This document shows positions 44,052 to 52,087 of a stretch of DNA of 64,000 bases, piece after piece (position 1 is the stretch's first letter; each line of letters begins with the position of its first letter). The notes beneath the pieces are model-generated. The model did no database searches and had not been told where the DNA came from. It saw nothing but the letters and a program-made list of their open reading frames with translations. The position numbers and the translations under genes were made by a program. This DNA is from Paenibacillus cremeus (GTDB taxonomy: Bacteria; Bacillota; Bacilli; Paenibacillales; NBRC-103111), in assembly GCF_007786445.1 (NCBI RefSeq), contig NZ_VNJI01000009.1, positions 62,001-126,000 of the forward strand. The letters are read 5' to 3'.

Positions 44052-44252
44052 ATGGAAACAGGTACAGTGAAATGGTTTAACGCAGAGAAAGGTTTTGGCT
44101 TTATCGAAGTAGAAGGTGGCAAGGATGTATTCGTACATTTCAGCGCAATCCAAGGCGACGGCTACAAATCTTTGGATGAAGGCCAACGCGTTCAATTCAA
44201 CGTGGTTCAAGGCAACCGCGGTCCTCAAGCTGAGAACGTAGTGAAGCTGTAA
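44052..44252 (+). CDS. csp: cold shock protein (CspB family)
   Basis: A 66-aa single-domain nucleic-acid-binding protein. RNP1 (KGFGFIEV, residues 13-20) and RNP2 (VFVHFSAI, about 26-33) are intact. It binds single-stranded RNA and DNA, melts mRNA structure at low temperature and can act in antitermination. The ATG at 44052 follows TTGGAGG and a second AGGAG. The leader of about 135 nt contains a terminator-like hairpin. A clear terminator follows the gene, and ydjO, also cold-inducible in B. subtilis, is next. Confidence 0.95.
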   Translation: METGTVKWFNAEKGFGFIEVEGGKDVFVHFSAIQGDGYKSLDEGQRVQFNVVQGNRGPQAENVVKL

Positions 44253-44275
44253 TAGCTCCCCTGCGCCCCAAACGA

Positions 44276-44306
44276 AGAACTGTCCTGGATCGGACAGTTC
44301 TTTTTG
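44276..44306 (+). terminator. terminator after csp
   Basis: AGAACTGTCC and GGACAGTTCT arms, 6-nt loop, then TTTTT. Confidence 0.9.
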
Positions 44307-44340
44307 AGTTTATCTACTACCTATAGGGAGGACTTTTGGT

Positions 44341-44544
44341 ATGTATTTCTCCAAGAAAACGATTGAGCCGGTTCAACAAGAAGAAACACCTGTTTGGAGC
44401 TGCAGCCAAGATCAATGCACATGCTGGATGCGAGCGAATTTTTCTTTTGAAGACGAGAGCCCGCAATGCCCCATCTGTCAGTCGGTGATGGTGAGAAATA
44501 CAAAACTGCTTCCTCTCTTAAGTAATCACACGAAAAAAGCGTAA
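44341..44544 (+). CDS. ydjO: cold-inducible YdjO family protein
   Basis: A 67-aa zinc-ribbon-like protein: WSCSQDQCTCWMRANF (about residues 18-33) and CPICQSVM (about 42-50) give two Cys pairs as in YdjO. YdjO is induced by cold in B. subtilis but its function is unknown. GGGAGG precedes the ATG at 44341. The neighbouring csp gene supports a role in cold adaptation. Confidence 0.85.
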   Translation: MYFSKKTIEPVQQEETPVWSCSQDQCTCWMRANFSFEDESPQCPICQSVMVRNTKLLPLLSNHTKKA

Positions 44545-44856
44545 CCCCGGATTATACGCACTTCACAGCAATACCAACTCCCGATATCGGAAACGAGCGG
44601 GGTCGTACACAGGTACAGCGCTGCATGCGAACACAAGGCTCGCCTGCCGACCTGATGGTCCCCTCGTCTCCAGATCGTTGGAGCCCCTCCGTGCCTTTCG
44701 TTCAATTCCTTTCTTCCCGCTCGTCCATATTCCATGAATGAATTTCACTTCGCCGCAATAAGATGAAATACAGCAGCATGTCCTGCCGTTCCTACCCTAC
44801 GTCTGCCTTTAGGCTGGACATGGCTGCGATGTTCAACGAATGGGGGCATTGTCATA
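44545..44856. other. 312-nt gap without a supported gene
   Basis: Lies between ydjO and the GerPC-like gene. A 60- to 69-codon minus-strand frame lacks a ribosome-binding site and has no recognisable domain. GGGGG about 10 nt before 44857 is the ribosome-binding site of the next gene. I see no clear promoter or RNA. Confidence 0.4.
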
Positions 44857-45297
44857 ATGATGTCTTGGCCGCACTGGTTGGAGCAATGGCTCGCCCGTCA
44901 CCCCTCTGACATTCATACGCGCATCGCACATCTGGAGCTTCAACTCGACCAATTGAAACAGCAACGAAGCAAAGAGTCTCCTGGAGAGATGGAGCCGCCG
45001 CGAGAGAGGGAAACCCCGCCGACGATCGTGATCGAGAATGTGAGCATAGCTCACTTGCATATCGACAAGCTGGAGCACAGCACCAACTTTGGCGCACTGG
45101 GCATTAAGGATTTGGGCGGAAAGCTGAATATCGGAGTCAACTACACGGGGCCGATCGGAGGGGAAACGTGGGAGCAATGGTTGTCCGAGGTGAAAAAGGA
45201 GGCCTCCGGCCAGCCGGAGCCGGCCGAAGGCAAGGAGCAAGAGATGCGCGCTTCGGCCGGACAGCCGACCTGCAATATCCGGCCGAAGGCGCTGTAA
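44857..45297 (+). CDS. GerPC-like spore germination protein
   Basis: A 146-aa protein. A coiled coil (about residues 18-40, IAHLELQLDQLKQQRS) is followed by IVIENVSIAHLHIDKLEH and FGALGIKDLGGKLNIGVN (about 56-95), close to the HVDKIEYKF and TLEGTLNIG core of GerPC. The C-terminus is low-complexity Glu/Ala/Gln. GerPC is a coat protein needed for germinant passage in Bacilli. GGGGG is the only ribosome-binding hint for the ATG. A second ATG (44860) follows directly. Confidence 0.7.
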   Translation: MMSWPHWLEQWLARHPSDIHTRIAHLELQLDQLKQQRSKESPGEMEPPRERETPPTIVIENVSIAHLHIDKLEHSTNFGALGIKDLGGKLNIGVNYTGPIGGETWEQWLSEVKKEASGQPEPAEGKEQEMRASAGQPTCNIRPKAL

Positions 45298-45310
45298 CCA
45301 CAGCTTGCGC

Positions 45311-45730
45311 TTACAAATGCTCGCGGAGCGCGGCGATAATCTCCTCGTACTCGGCATCCGTCAGCTGCTTGTTGTCCGCCGGGTTCATCTCGAACATTTT
45401 CCCCCAAGTGTAGCCATCCTTGTACTTCGGCACAATGTGAAAGTGCAGGTGCGGCATCGTATCGCCGAACGCGCCGTAGTTGATTTTGTCCGGCGAGAAC
45501 GCCTTCTCAATCGCACCGGCCACTTGCGCTACATCGCGCATATAAGCGTCCTGCGTATCCTGCGGCAGGTGGAAAAATTCGTGGACATGCTCATTCAAAG
45601 CTACGATGCAGCGGCCTCTATAGGTCTGCTCGCGGAACAAAAACAATGTCGATACCCGGAGCTTGCCCACTTCGATCATCAGCTTCGCTTGCCGTTCGTC
45701 TTTGGAACAATAGATGCATTCTGGATTCAT
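45311..45730 (-). CDS. HIT family protein
   Basis: A 139-aa nucleotide hydrolase/transferase. The histidine triad is HLHFHIVPK (about residues 94-102, H-x-H-x-H). A Cys pair near the N-terminus (ECIYCSKDE) is like that of the zinc-containing Bacillus members. The likely reaction is hydrolysis of AMP conjugates, the substrate being unknown. GGCAGGGG precedes the ATG. Confidence 0.9.
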   Translation of the reverse strand: MNPECIYCSKDERQAKLMIEVGKLRVSTLFLFREQTYRGRCIVALNEHVHEFFHLPQDTQDAYMRDVAQVAGAIEKAFSPDKINYGAFGDTMPHLHFHIVPKYKDGYTWGKMFEMNPADNKQLTDAEYEEIIAALREHL

Positions 45731-46037
45731 CCGGTATTTCCCCTGCCTTCACTAGGTTTTGTTGGCTGTAATGTTAACGTGTGCAAAGTGCTCTATATCC
45801 ATATTAAAATGGCCCGGTCATTTTGTCTATCCCCCCGCTGTATTCTCTCCCCCTGATTGCCGCATCTAATACGGGTAATCCGCCGCGTGAAGGAAACTGC
45901 ACATCGTTGGTCAAATGGTTTCGACAATGATAAACTTTTTCCACGAATGGAGTGGCGATCTCCTTATGAACTTATTCCGTGATCTGCTTGTCAATCATTA
46001 AATCCGTCACAGGTACTCGCCTCGTGACGGCTTTGGT
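45731..46037. other. 307-nt gap, mostly featureless
   Basis: Between the HIT gene and the truncated cyclase. The only structure is a hairpin at 46003-46030 (CCGTCAC/GTGACGG) right after the cyclase stop codon, which could terminate that gene weakly. Confidence 0.4.
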
Positions 46038-46985
46038 TTAAGCTAATCCTAATAACTCTGATACCTTCATTTCCATCTCTAGCATGGAGAACGGCTTCAC
46101 CATGTACACATCCGCTTCAAGCTCCAGTCCCTTACGGCTCTCTTCCTCTCGCTCCTGCCCCGAAAGCATAATGATCCGTGTGTTCGGTGAGCGGGTTCCT
46201 TCTTGCTGCAGGCGCTGCAGTACGCCGATGCCGTCCAGCCGCGGCATGATGCTATCCAGAATGCACAGATCGACCGGTTCGCCGGCCAAGATCCGGTAAG
46301 CCTCCTCACCGTCCTCCGCTTCGATGAACCGAAGAGGCCAATGCTTGAATTTATCCATAAGGATGACACGAATGGCCTTGGAATCGTCGGCAATCAGCAC
46401 CCTCTTGTACTCGTGGTGATGAGACGAAGATAGGGACGCACGCTGCCCATAGTCCCCTTTGTTCGCGGTCGATTTGGCCACTCGATTACGCCCGTTGCGC
46501 TTGGCCTTGTACATCGCATAGTCCGCGTGGCGTGTCCAATCCAGGACCGATAACCCCGGATACCACTCTGTTATGCCGGCGGAAAAGGTGATGAAATGTT
46601 CTTGGCCCTCGTATCGTGCGATCGGCTTTTGCCGGATGCCGCTTAGAAGCGACGTAAGCAGATGGGTTGCTTCGGCTTCCGTCGTGTTCGGCATCAGGAG
46701 GACAAATTCTTCTCCCCCCAGCCGCGCGACCATATCGGTCTTCCGCAGCCGCTCCTGCAGGAACACCCCGATGCCCTGAAGCACTAAATCCCCCACGTGA
46801 TGACCATAGGTATCGTTGACCTCCTTAAATTTATCGATATCGATGAGCGCAAGGGAAATCGGCGACGGATAGCGCATGACCCGGTTTAGCTCGACCTCGA
46901 TATGCTGGTAAAAAAAACGGCGGTTATACAGTCCCGTGAGCGGGTCGCGAAACGCCATGAACTCAAAATCCATCGTTCGTCTCAT
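46038..46985 (-). CDS. GGDEF-REC diguanylate cyclase, 5'-truncated (probable pseudogene)
   Basis: A 315-aa open frame: GGDEF domain (about residues 9-175) with an intact RLGGEEFVLL active site and the RKTD inhibitory site five residues before it, then a receiver domain with phosphoacceptor Asp in CILDSIMPRLDG and VKPF. DNA upstream of the first ATG still codes in frame for GADDFLTKPFQYEELLARIKR, the last third of another receiver domain, but that domain breaks at about 47060 and no start or ribosome site precedes it; an in-frame TGA lies further up. The ancestral product was REC-GGDEF-REC. Whatever is made now lacks its front receiver and has no evident start signal. Confidence 0.82.
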   Translation of the reverse strand: MRRTMDFEFMAFRDPLTGLYNRRFFYQHIEVELNRVMRYPSPISLALIDIDKFKEVNDTYGHHVGDLVLQGIGVFLQERLRKTDMVARLGGEEFVLLMPNTTEAEATHLLTSLLSGIRQKPIARYEGQEHFITFSAGITEWYPGLSVLDWTRHADYAMYKAKRNGRNRVAKSTANKGDYGQRASLSSSHHHEYKRVLIADDSKAIRVILMDKFKHWPLRFIEAEDGEEAYRILAGEPVDLCILDSIMPRLDGIGVLQRLQQEGTRSPNTRIIMLSGQEREEESRKGLELEADVYMVKPFSMLEMEMKVSELLGLA

Positions 46986-47140
46986 GAGCCGCTTTATGCG
47001 GGCGAGGAGCTCTTCATATTGAAAGGGCTTCGTGAGAAAATCATCGGCGCCTAATTGACGATTTTTACTTGACCGGAGACACCCCGGCCGCGATGGCCGG
47101 TGACATGGAATACCATTTTGACATCAAGCTGTAAAGGGGG

Positions 47141-48082
47141 TCACTGGCTGCTGCGGCAGAGCAGCACCTGACGTGCAAAAGCGCCTTTTCGGACGACGCA
47201 TCGGTCCTGGATCGTGAACCCGGCCTGCCCGACTAGCAGATCGATGGTCTCCGTCGTGACGATGACCGCCCGGTCCGCCAGCCGACGGAGGCTCTGCAGC
47301 AGGGACAGCTGCTCTTCCGTCGAGATGACGGAGCATAGATTATACGGCATATCCAGCACCGCAGCGTCGTAGCGGCCCGTGAGCTCCCGCATGTCGCGGA
47401 TCGCTACGACCTCGGGCATGCCGAAGTGGGCCAGATTCGCCCGCGCCCCCCGCACGGCCAGCGGATTCAGATCGAAGCCCACGATCTCAATGCCCATCGA
47501 CAGCGCTTCGATCAGCACCGTCCCGATGCCGCAGCAGGGATCGATCGCTTTGATGCCCTGAGGCCTAGGCACGGCGATGTTGGCGATGGCTCTGGCTACG
47601 CGGGTGCTGAGCGCCGTCGAATAATTTTGCGGCTTGGCCTTGTGCGCCAGCCACACCGCCTCGCTGCTCCGGCACGGCCCGAAGACGTACCGCTCGCCGA
47701 TCGTGGCGACGCCGAACACGCGCTCCGGCCGCCGCATCTCCGCCTGGCCGCGGATCCGCGCGCCCAGCGCCCGCTCCACCTGCCGCTGCAGTTCATACTC
47801 CGCAGGCTCCGTCTCCATATAGACGACCTTGAAGGTCGCTCCATCCAGCTCCACTTCGACCATCCGCTCACTAAGCGCTTGCAGGCTGTCCGCCTCGAGC
47901 CAGACTTCCATTTGCTGCTTCATAAACGGACTGCGGCTCACCTCTACGTTGATGGCGCTCTCCAGATAGCCGACCTGCGGGTCCGCGCCAAATAAAGTTC
48001 GCAGCTCCAGCAAACAGAGCGGCAGCTCATCCTCATGACATGCGTAGGTATACACGTACTGGTTCACACGGTTCAGACTCAC
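47141..48082 (-). CDS. Trm11-like tRNA (guanine-N2) methyltransferase
   Basis: A 313-aa AdoMet-dependent methyltransferase. The N-terminal 150 residues resemble a THUMP-like region with VYTYACHEDELPLCLLELRTLFG. The Rossmann part has DPCCGIGTVLIEAL (about residues 183-196), EIVGFDLNPLAVRGARANL, and the catalytic VLDMPYNL, an N/D-P-P-Y-type motif in which one Pro is Met. Such proteins methylate guanosine N2 in tRNA; the exact position is not known. The start is GTG at 48082, 7 nt after AGGAGA. Confidence 0.82.
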   Translation of the reverse strand: MSLNRVNQYVYTYACHEDELPLCLLELRTLFGADPQVGYLESAINVEVSRSPFMKQQMEVWLEADSLQALSERMVEVELDGATFKVVYMETEPAEYELQRQVERALGARIRGQAEMRRPERVFGVATIGERYVFGPCRSSEAVWLAHKAKPQNYSTALSTRVARAIANIAVPRPQGIKAIDPCCGIGTVLIEALSMGIEIVGFDLNPLAVRGARANLAHFGMPEVVAIRDMRELTGRYDAAVLDMPYNLCSVISTEEQLSLLQSLRRLADRAVIVTTETIDLLVGQAGFTIQDRCVVRKGAFARQVLLCRSSQ

Positions 48083-48149
48083 GAGCCCTATCTCCTAACG
48101 TATCCGTTGTCAACGGAAGCATCCACCTATTGTACCGATTTCCGGCCAT

Positions 48150-48191
48150 AAAAAAAAGCCCGGCTCCCTCCACTCGAAGGTACGCCAGGCT
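48150..48191 (-). terminator. terminator of the small acidic gene
   Basis: AGCCTGGC and GCCGGGCT arms (one mismatch) followed by seven T on the minus strand. Confidence 0.7.
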
Positions 48192-48206
48192 ATGACTCGC
48201 GAATCG

Positions 48207-48389
48207 TTATTCACTTTCCCTCTCGAAAATCTCATCGAGCTCCGAGTCGCTCTGATTGGCCGCTGCCAGCACGCTTTGATCCACTTCATTGGTCCCTTGA
48301 ATCTCTTGCGCCGCCTGCGCCTGGGCGTTCAACTGCTCCTCCGCCTGGCCGATGCCATGCGCGCCTTGATGGTTTCTGCTTGAAGCCAT
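48207..48389 (-). CDS. small acidic Gln/Ala-rich protein
   Basis: A 60-aa soluble protein (MASSRNHQGAHGIGQAEEQLN and on), rich in Gln, Ala, Asn and Glu, with an acidic tail DSELDEIFERESE. GGAGG lies 9 nt before the ATG at 48389; the frame starts earlier at 48413 without a site. The composition is reminiscent of small spore proteins such as gamma-type SASP, but no true signature is present, so I leave it unnamed. Confidence 0.65.
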   Translation of the reverse strand: MASSRNHQGAHGIGQAEEQLNAQAQAAQEIQGTNEVDQSVLAAANQSDSELDEIFERESE

Positions 48390-48453
48390 TAGGTAGTCCC
48401 TCCGGAAGTCCATAGTTAGTTATGTGCAGCCCCTGTTTTGGGCACAGCACTTA

Positions 48454-48951
48454 CTATGCTCCCGTCAGCGGGACATTATGCAGCTCGCTTACCTGGAAGT
48501 CGACAACCTCATCCTTCGCATTGAACGTGCACACAAATTCATAGCGGCCCCGCTGCTCCAGTACGTGACCCAAATACAGCTGAAGATGGCTTATGATGCC
48601 TTTATTTTGCTTATCCAGCAGCCAATCCGCCGTTTTCCAAGCCAAGATGCCCTCGGCCGTATCTCTCGGCGCAGCATATTGGAAGTCCACCGGTAAGTTC
48701 GCCACGAACAGATGCGCCCCCGTCATCACGCCCTGCGCATTGATCCAGTGGACGTGACCGGCGCTCACTAAATCGCTAACGAGAATGCCTGTCTCCTCAT
48801 GGATTTCGCGGAACGCGTTCTGCTCCGGCGTCTCCCCCGGCTCGAGCTTGCCGCCGACTCCGTTCCAGCGCCCCATTCCGGGCGGCTTGCTCCGGTTCAG
48901 CATAAGCACCTCATGGCCTCGTTTCAGAAAGCATATCGTATATTTCAGCAT
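48454..48951 (-). CDS. Nudix hydrolase (MutT/8-oxo-dGTPase-like)
   Basis: A 165-aa Nudix protein. The box reads GGKLEPGETPEQNAFREIHEETGI (about residues 34-57, only landmarks relevant: G...E.......REIHEETG). The front MLKYTICFLKRGHEVLMLNR and GMGRWNGVGG are like those of MutT-type 8-oxo-dGTP diphosphatases of Bacilli. It probably clears damaged nucleotides. AGGAAGG precedes the ATG. It lies 39 nt downstream of the UvrC-like gene, so it may be in the hprK operon. Confidence 0.9.
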   Translation of the reverse strand: MLKYTICFLKRGHEVLMLNRSKPPGMGRWNGVGGKLEPGETPEQNAFREIHEETGILVSDLVSAGHVHWINAQGVMTGAHLFVANLPVDFQYAAPRDTAEGILAWKTADWLLDKQNKGIISHLQLYLGHVLEQRGRYEFVCTFNAKDEVVDFQVSELHNVPLTGA

Positions 48952-48990
48952 GGCTTCCTTCCCCTTCCATTACCTTGCACTGCGGGCACC

Positions 48991-50067
48991 TCACAATCGG
49001 CGCAAGCGGTACTCGTAATTGTCTTTACACAGCTGCAGCAAATCATATTTGAGTCCCCGTAAGGGCTGGGTAATCTTCAGCTTTACTGCGCCTTTGCCTT
49101 TGACCCGCAACGCGGAACGAACCCGCTTGGTATCGCCGATCCGATTGACAATCAGCTCGGCCGGCCGCGCCTCCCCATATCGGGAGACGATAAACCGGTC
49201 GCACGCGATCTCGCTGTAGGCCTGCTCGAGCTCATGAAGCTGAAAATCCGTCAGCATCCCTTCCTGCACCTTCGCGATCAGCACATGCGCCTCCCCAAAA
49301 TAAAGCACATCCTGATCGATCGCGCTCTCCCGGTCGACGATCTGCTTGTCCGGTGCCTGCTCGAGGATGCGGATGTGCTTCAGCATGTGCTGTGCTTTCT
49401 CGAACTCCAGCCGCGACGCGTACAACTCCATTTTCGCATACATGGCTTCAATTAGGCCTTGTCCGCTGCTGGCGAGCAGCTCGGCCGCCTGCTGGGCGGT
49501 CTCCCGGTACTGATCCTCTGTGATCATCCCCGCGCAAACGCCGCTGCATTTGCCGATGTGATACAGCAAGCACACCTGCTTGGGCAGCGTGCTGCAGGTG
49601 CGAAGACCGAAGTGCTCCGTAATGAATTCCATCAGCTCATCCCGGAAACGGGCGCTCGGATACGGGCCGAGCCGCTTACCGTCCAGCGGATCCGAAGGCA
49701 CCTGACGGCTTCGGTTGCGGTAATACACTGCCAATCGGGGAAACCGCTCATTCGTCAGCTGCAAATACGCGAACCCGCTGTTGTCTTTTTTTAACGCACG
49801 GTTGTAGGGCGGCTTATGCAGCTTGATGAGATTGTTCTCCAGCAGGAGGCTTTCCGCTTCGTTATTGACCAGCACCACTTCAATCGCAGCAATCTCGCTC
49901 ACCTGCTGCCGAACGCGCCGGCGGTCCGGCGTGGATTGAAAGTAGGAGCGCAAGCGGCTGCGCAAATTTTTCGACTTACCGACGTACAGAATGCGCCCGC
50001 CGGCATCCTTCATAATGTAGCAGCCGGGGCTTGCCGGATACTCGCCGGCTTGGAACAAGAACGCCAT
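48991..50067 (-). CDS. UvrC-like GIY-YIG nuclease (Cho type)
   Basis: A 358-aa protein. The GIY-YIG domain is at the front: PGCYIMKDAGGRILYVGKSKNLRSRLRSYF (about residues 14-43). A UvrC-type region follows, then Cys residues in CSTLPKQVCLLYHIGKCSGVC (about 166-186) as in the UvrC iron-sulfur motif, and a UvrB-binding (UVR) helix ALEFEKAQHMLKHI-like (about 219-233). The C-terminal RNase H and HhH parts of UvrC are missing, as in E. coli Cho. It would make the 3' incision in nucleotide-excision repair. The ATG is 2 nt after the hprK stop, with no strong ribosome site, so translation is likely coupled. Confidence 0.85.
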   Translation of the reverse strand: MAFLFQAGEYPASPGCYIMKDAGGRILYVGKSKNLRSRLRSYFQSTPDRRRVRQQVSEIAAIEVVLVNNEAESLLLENNLIKLHKPPYNRALKKDNSGFAYLQLTNERFPRLAVYYRNRSRQVPSDPLDGKRLGPYPSARFRDELMEFITEHFGLRTCSTLPKQVCLLYHIGKCSGVCAGMITEDQYRETAQQAAELLASSGQGLIEAMYAKMELYASRLEFEKAQHMLKHIRILEQAPDKQIVDRESAIDQDVLYFGEAHVLIAKVQEGMLTDFQLHELEQAYSEIACDRFIVSRYGEARPAELIVNRIGDTKRVRSALRVKGKGAVKLKITQPLRGLKYDLLQLCKDNYEYRLRRL

Positions 50068-50069
50068 CG

Positions 50070-50981
50070 TTATTCGCCGCTTTCCAGCCGCTTCATGAAG
50101 TCCTCCACAGCGCTATAGCCCTGCTGGCGCAAGTACCAGTTGTTCGCTGCAGCCTCTACAAGACCGGCCACGTCCCGGCCCGGCTGCAGCTGGATTTCAA
50201 TATGCGGAATGCGCACATCCATGTACTCCGTAAATTTCGGCTCCAGCTCCAAGTCGTTATTCAAGGCATTTTCCTGCCATCGGGTCAGCTCGATGTCGAG
50301 CACGATGCGGGTTTCATCCTGAAATGCCTTACGGCCGTACAGCCGGGACACGTTCACCAGACCGATGCTGCGCAGCGCCAGGAATTCCTTGGATTTCCCG
50401 TTGTGCGTGCCGAGAATCGTTTCCGGGCCGGTCTTTTTCATCACGACGATATCGTCGGCAACGAGGCGATGGCCGCGGCGGATCAGCGTATGTGCCGTCT
50501 CGCTTTTGCCCACCCCGGATTTGCCGCGAAGCAGGATGCCGATGCCGGAGACGTTAACACATACGCCATGCACCGCCATTTCGGGCGCGAGCGCCTTGGC
50601 GAGGTACGTGTCGACCATATCCAGAAACTTCGTCGTCGGCTCCGCTGTCCGCAGCAAGGGGATGTTCTCTTCCTCGCAATATTTTTTCAAATATTTCAAG
50701 CCCTCTTGATTGCGCGTGACCACAAAGCAGGGCGGGTGGTATTTGACGATATTGCCGATGCGCAGGTTCCGCTCTTCCTCGCTCAGCTTATGTAAATAGG
50801 TGATCTCCTTGCTCCCTAGCACCTGAACGTGCGCATGGGAAAAGAAATCAAAGTAGCCGACAAACTCCAGCCCCGGACGGTGAGCCCGCGGTTTTGGAAT
50901 TGCACGGTGCATTTCCTTCTCCCCAGCCAGCACCTCCAATTGGAATCGATTCACCAAATCTTGCACAGTTACAAAATTCAA
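50070..50981 (-). CDS. hprK: HPr kinase/phosphorylase
   Basis: A 303-aa bifunctional enzyme that phosphorylates Ser46 of HPr and, with CcpA, governs carbon catabolite repression. Walker A is GKSGVGKSE (about residues 140-148), the HprK signature AxDxVELEPKFTEYMDVRIPH is seen here as LELEPKFTEYMDVRIPHIEI (about 240-259), and GRDVAGLVEAAANNWYLR closes it. The start is a TTG (NFVTVQDLVNRF) after GGGGGAG; the frame continues upstream to 51032 without a good signal. Usually hprK is followed by lgt; here it leads into a Cho-type nuclease. Confidence 0.93.
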   Translation of the reverse strand: MNFVTVQDLVNRFQLEVLAGEKEMHRAIPKPRAHRPGLEFVGYFDFFSHAHVQVLGSKEITYLHKLSEEERNLRIGNIVKYHPPCFVVTRNQEGLKYLKKYCEEENIPLLRTAEPTTKFLDMVDTYLAKALAPEMAVHGVCVNVSGIGILLRGKSGVGKSETAHTLIRRGHRLVADDIVVMKKTGPETILGTHNGKSKEFLALRSIGLVNVSRLYGRKAFQDETRIVLDIELTRWQENALNNDLELEPKFTEYMDVRIPHIEIQLQPGRDVAGLVEAAANNWYLRQQGYSAVEDFMKRLESGE

Positions 50982-51101
50982 CGCTGCCTCTCCCCCTTGA
51001 ATGACGATCGTCGTCATCGAAATGATTATCATTTAATAGATATTCATTCGACACGAACGGTGCCTAATCCTTCGGGAGTTGCTTTGTTACAACGCGTAGA
51101 C

Positions 51102-51587
51102 TTACTTAGGCAGCACGCGGACGGCCGCTTGCTTGCCGCTGACTTGAATGCCGGACTCCTTGACTCCGGCGCCAGCCAAATCCGACACCATCCGCTCGAG
51201 CAGCGCTTTCGCCTTCGGGCCTTCCTTGCCCTGCAAGCGCACAACGAACTGCACCGCATGGCCCGATGCGAGCAGAGACAACGCCTGACGCAGCTTTGTG
51301 TCGTAATCGTGGTCCTCAATATGCGGGGTCATCCGAATTTCCTTCGACTTCAGCGTCCCTTCTTGGACTTTGGCCTCCCGCTTCTCTTGCTGCTTCTGCT
51401 GCTTGGCAGCGCCCCGGGCGATCAGCCGGCAGGGCGGCGGACTGCTCATGAGCGAGTCACACACCAGATCAACCTTCAGCTGCTTGGCCAGCGCAATCGC
51501 CTCCGTTCTGGAAACGACGCCTAGATCCTCGCCTTGGACGCCGGTTAATTGCACCTCGGACGCTTTGATTTGTTCGTTCATTAACAT
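51102..51587 (-). CDS. divergent translation initiation factor IF-3 paralogue
   Basis: A 161-aa IF-3-like protein. The N-domain NEQIKASEVQLTGVQGEDLGVVSRTEAIALAKQLKVDLVCD and the C-domain KSKEIRMTPHIEDHDYDTKLRQALSLL are recognisable, but the C-domain core KVxVxxxFRGRE is replaced by QFVVRLQGKEG and the tail is divergent. The true infC normally lies with rpmI and rplT, which are absent here. The start at 51587 is 8 nt after GGAGG. It may bind the 30S subunit in special conditions, or be a remnant drifting in function. Confidence 0.82.
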   Translation of the reverse strand: MLMNEQIKASEVQLTGVQGEDLGVVSRTEAIALAKQLKVDLVCDSLMSSPPPCRLIARGAAKQQKQQEKREAKVQEGTLKSKEIRMTPHIEDHDYDTKLRQALSLLASGHAVQFVVRLQGKEGPKAKALLERMVSDLAGAGVKESGIQVSGKQAAVRVLPK

Positions 51588-51712
51588 AGGCATTCCCTCC
51601 GCGCTTATCATACCTTGCCGGAAGACGCACAAGCAATCCATCCCGCTCCCCGGTGTCCATGCCGCAAATAATTCGCGCCGGAAGTGGTAAAAGTAAAGAT
51701 GAGGTGAGCCTT

Positions 51713-51946
51713 GTGGATAATGAACATTTTGGGGACCGCGAAACCCGCGAACTCGCATACGGAGCGCTCCAAGACGATGAACTGAAATACGAGGAAGCGT
51801 TCGAAGAAAGCGACGAGCCGCTCACAGAGCAAGAGCTCCGCGACCAAGAGCAGTTCGAAACGATGCAGCGAGCCGCCCTGTTCGTCAAATCAGCCTTCCC
51901 CGACCAGATCGACTACTTCGATCCGGAAACCGGCGAGATCATCTAG
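51713..51946 (+). CDS. small acidic hypothetical protein
   Basis: A 77-aa protein, very rich in Glu and Asp (EEAFEESDEPLTEQELRDQEQFE), no membrane segment. The GTG at 51713 follows GAGGTG at 6 nt; the frame is open upstream without a signal. A perfect DnaA box overlaps the start codon (51712-51720). It stands next to a DnaA-box cluster. I do not recognise the family. Confidence 0.6.
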   Translation: MDNEHFGDRETRELAYGALQDDELKYEEAFEESDEPLTEQELRDQEQFETMQRAALFVKSAFPDQIDYFDPETGEII

Positions 51947-51987
51947 CTTAAAGCAGAAGGTGTGGAAGTGCATCTTCTGCTTTTTTA

Positions 51988-52087
51988 TGTGGATATTCGA
52001 CATTGTGGATATGTTGACAGAAAGACAATAACTTATGCACAATCAAGGGTTTATGGCTGTGAACATTGTGGATAACACTGTGGATAA
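51988..52087. other. DnaA-box cluster
   Basis: Two perfect TGTGGATAA boxes (52067-52075, 52079-52087), one TTATGCACA on the other orientation (52033-52041, fits TTATNCACA), and two 8-of-9 boxes TGTGGATAT (51988-51996, 52004-52012), all within 100 bp, plus a perfect box 275 bp away at 51712-51720. They surround a TTGACA/CACAAT promoter-like pair (52014-52043). Confidence 0.7.

Noticed and set aside
44526-44748. Minus-strand frames of 60-69 codons in the gap after ydjO
   Set aside because: No ribosome site or domain; one overlaps the ydjO end.
51988-52087. Reading the DnaA-box cluster as the chromosomal origin
   Set aside because: No dnaA, dnaN, recF, gyrase or rpmH genes nearby.
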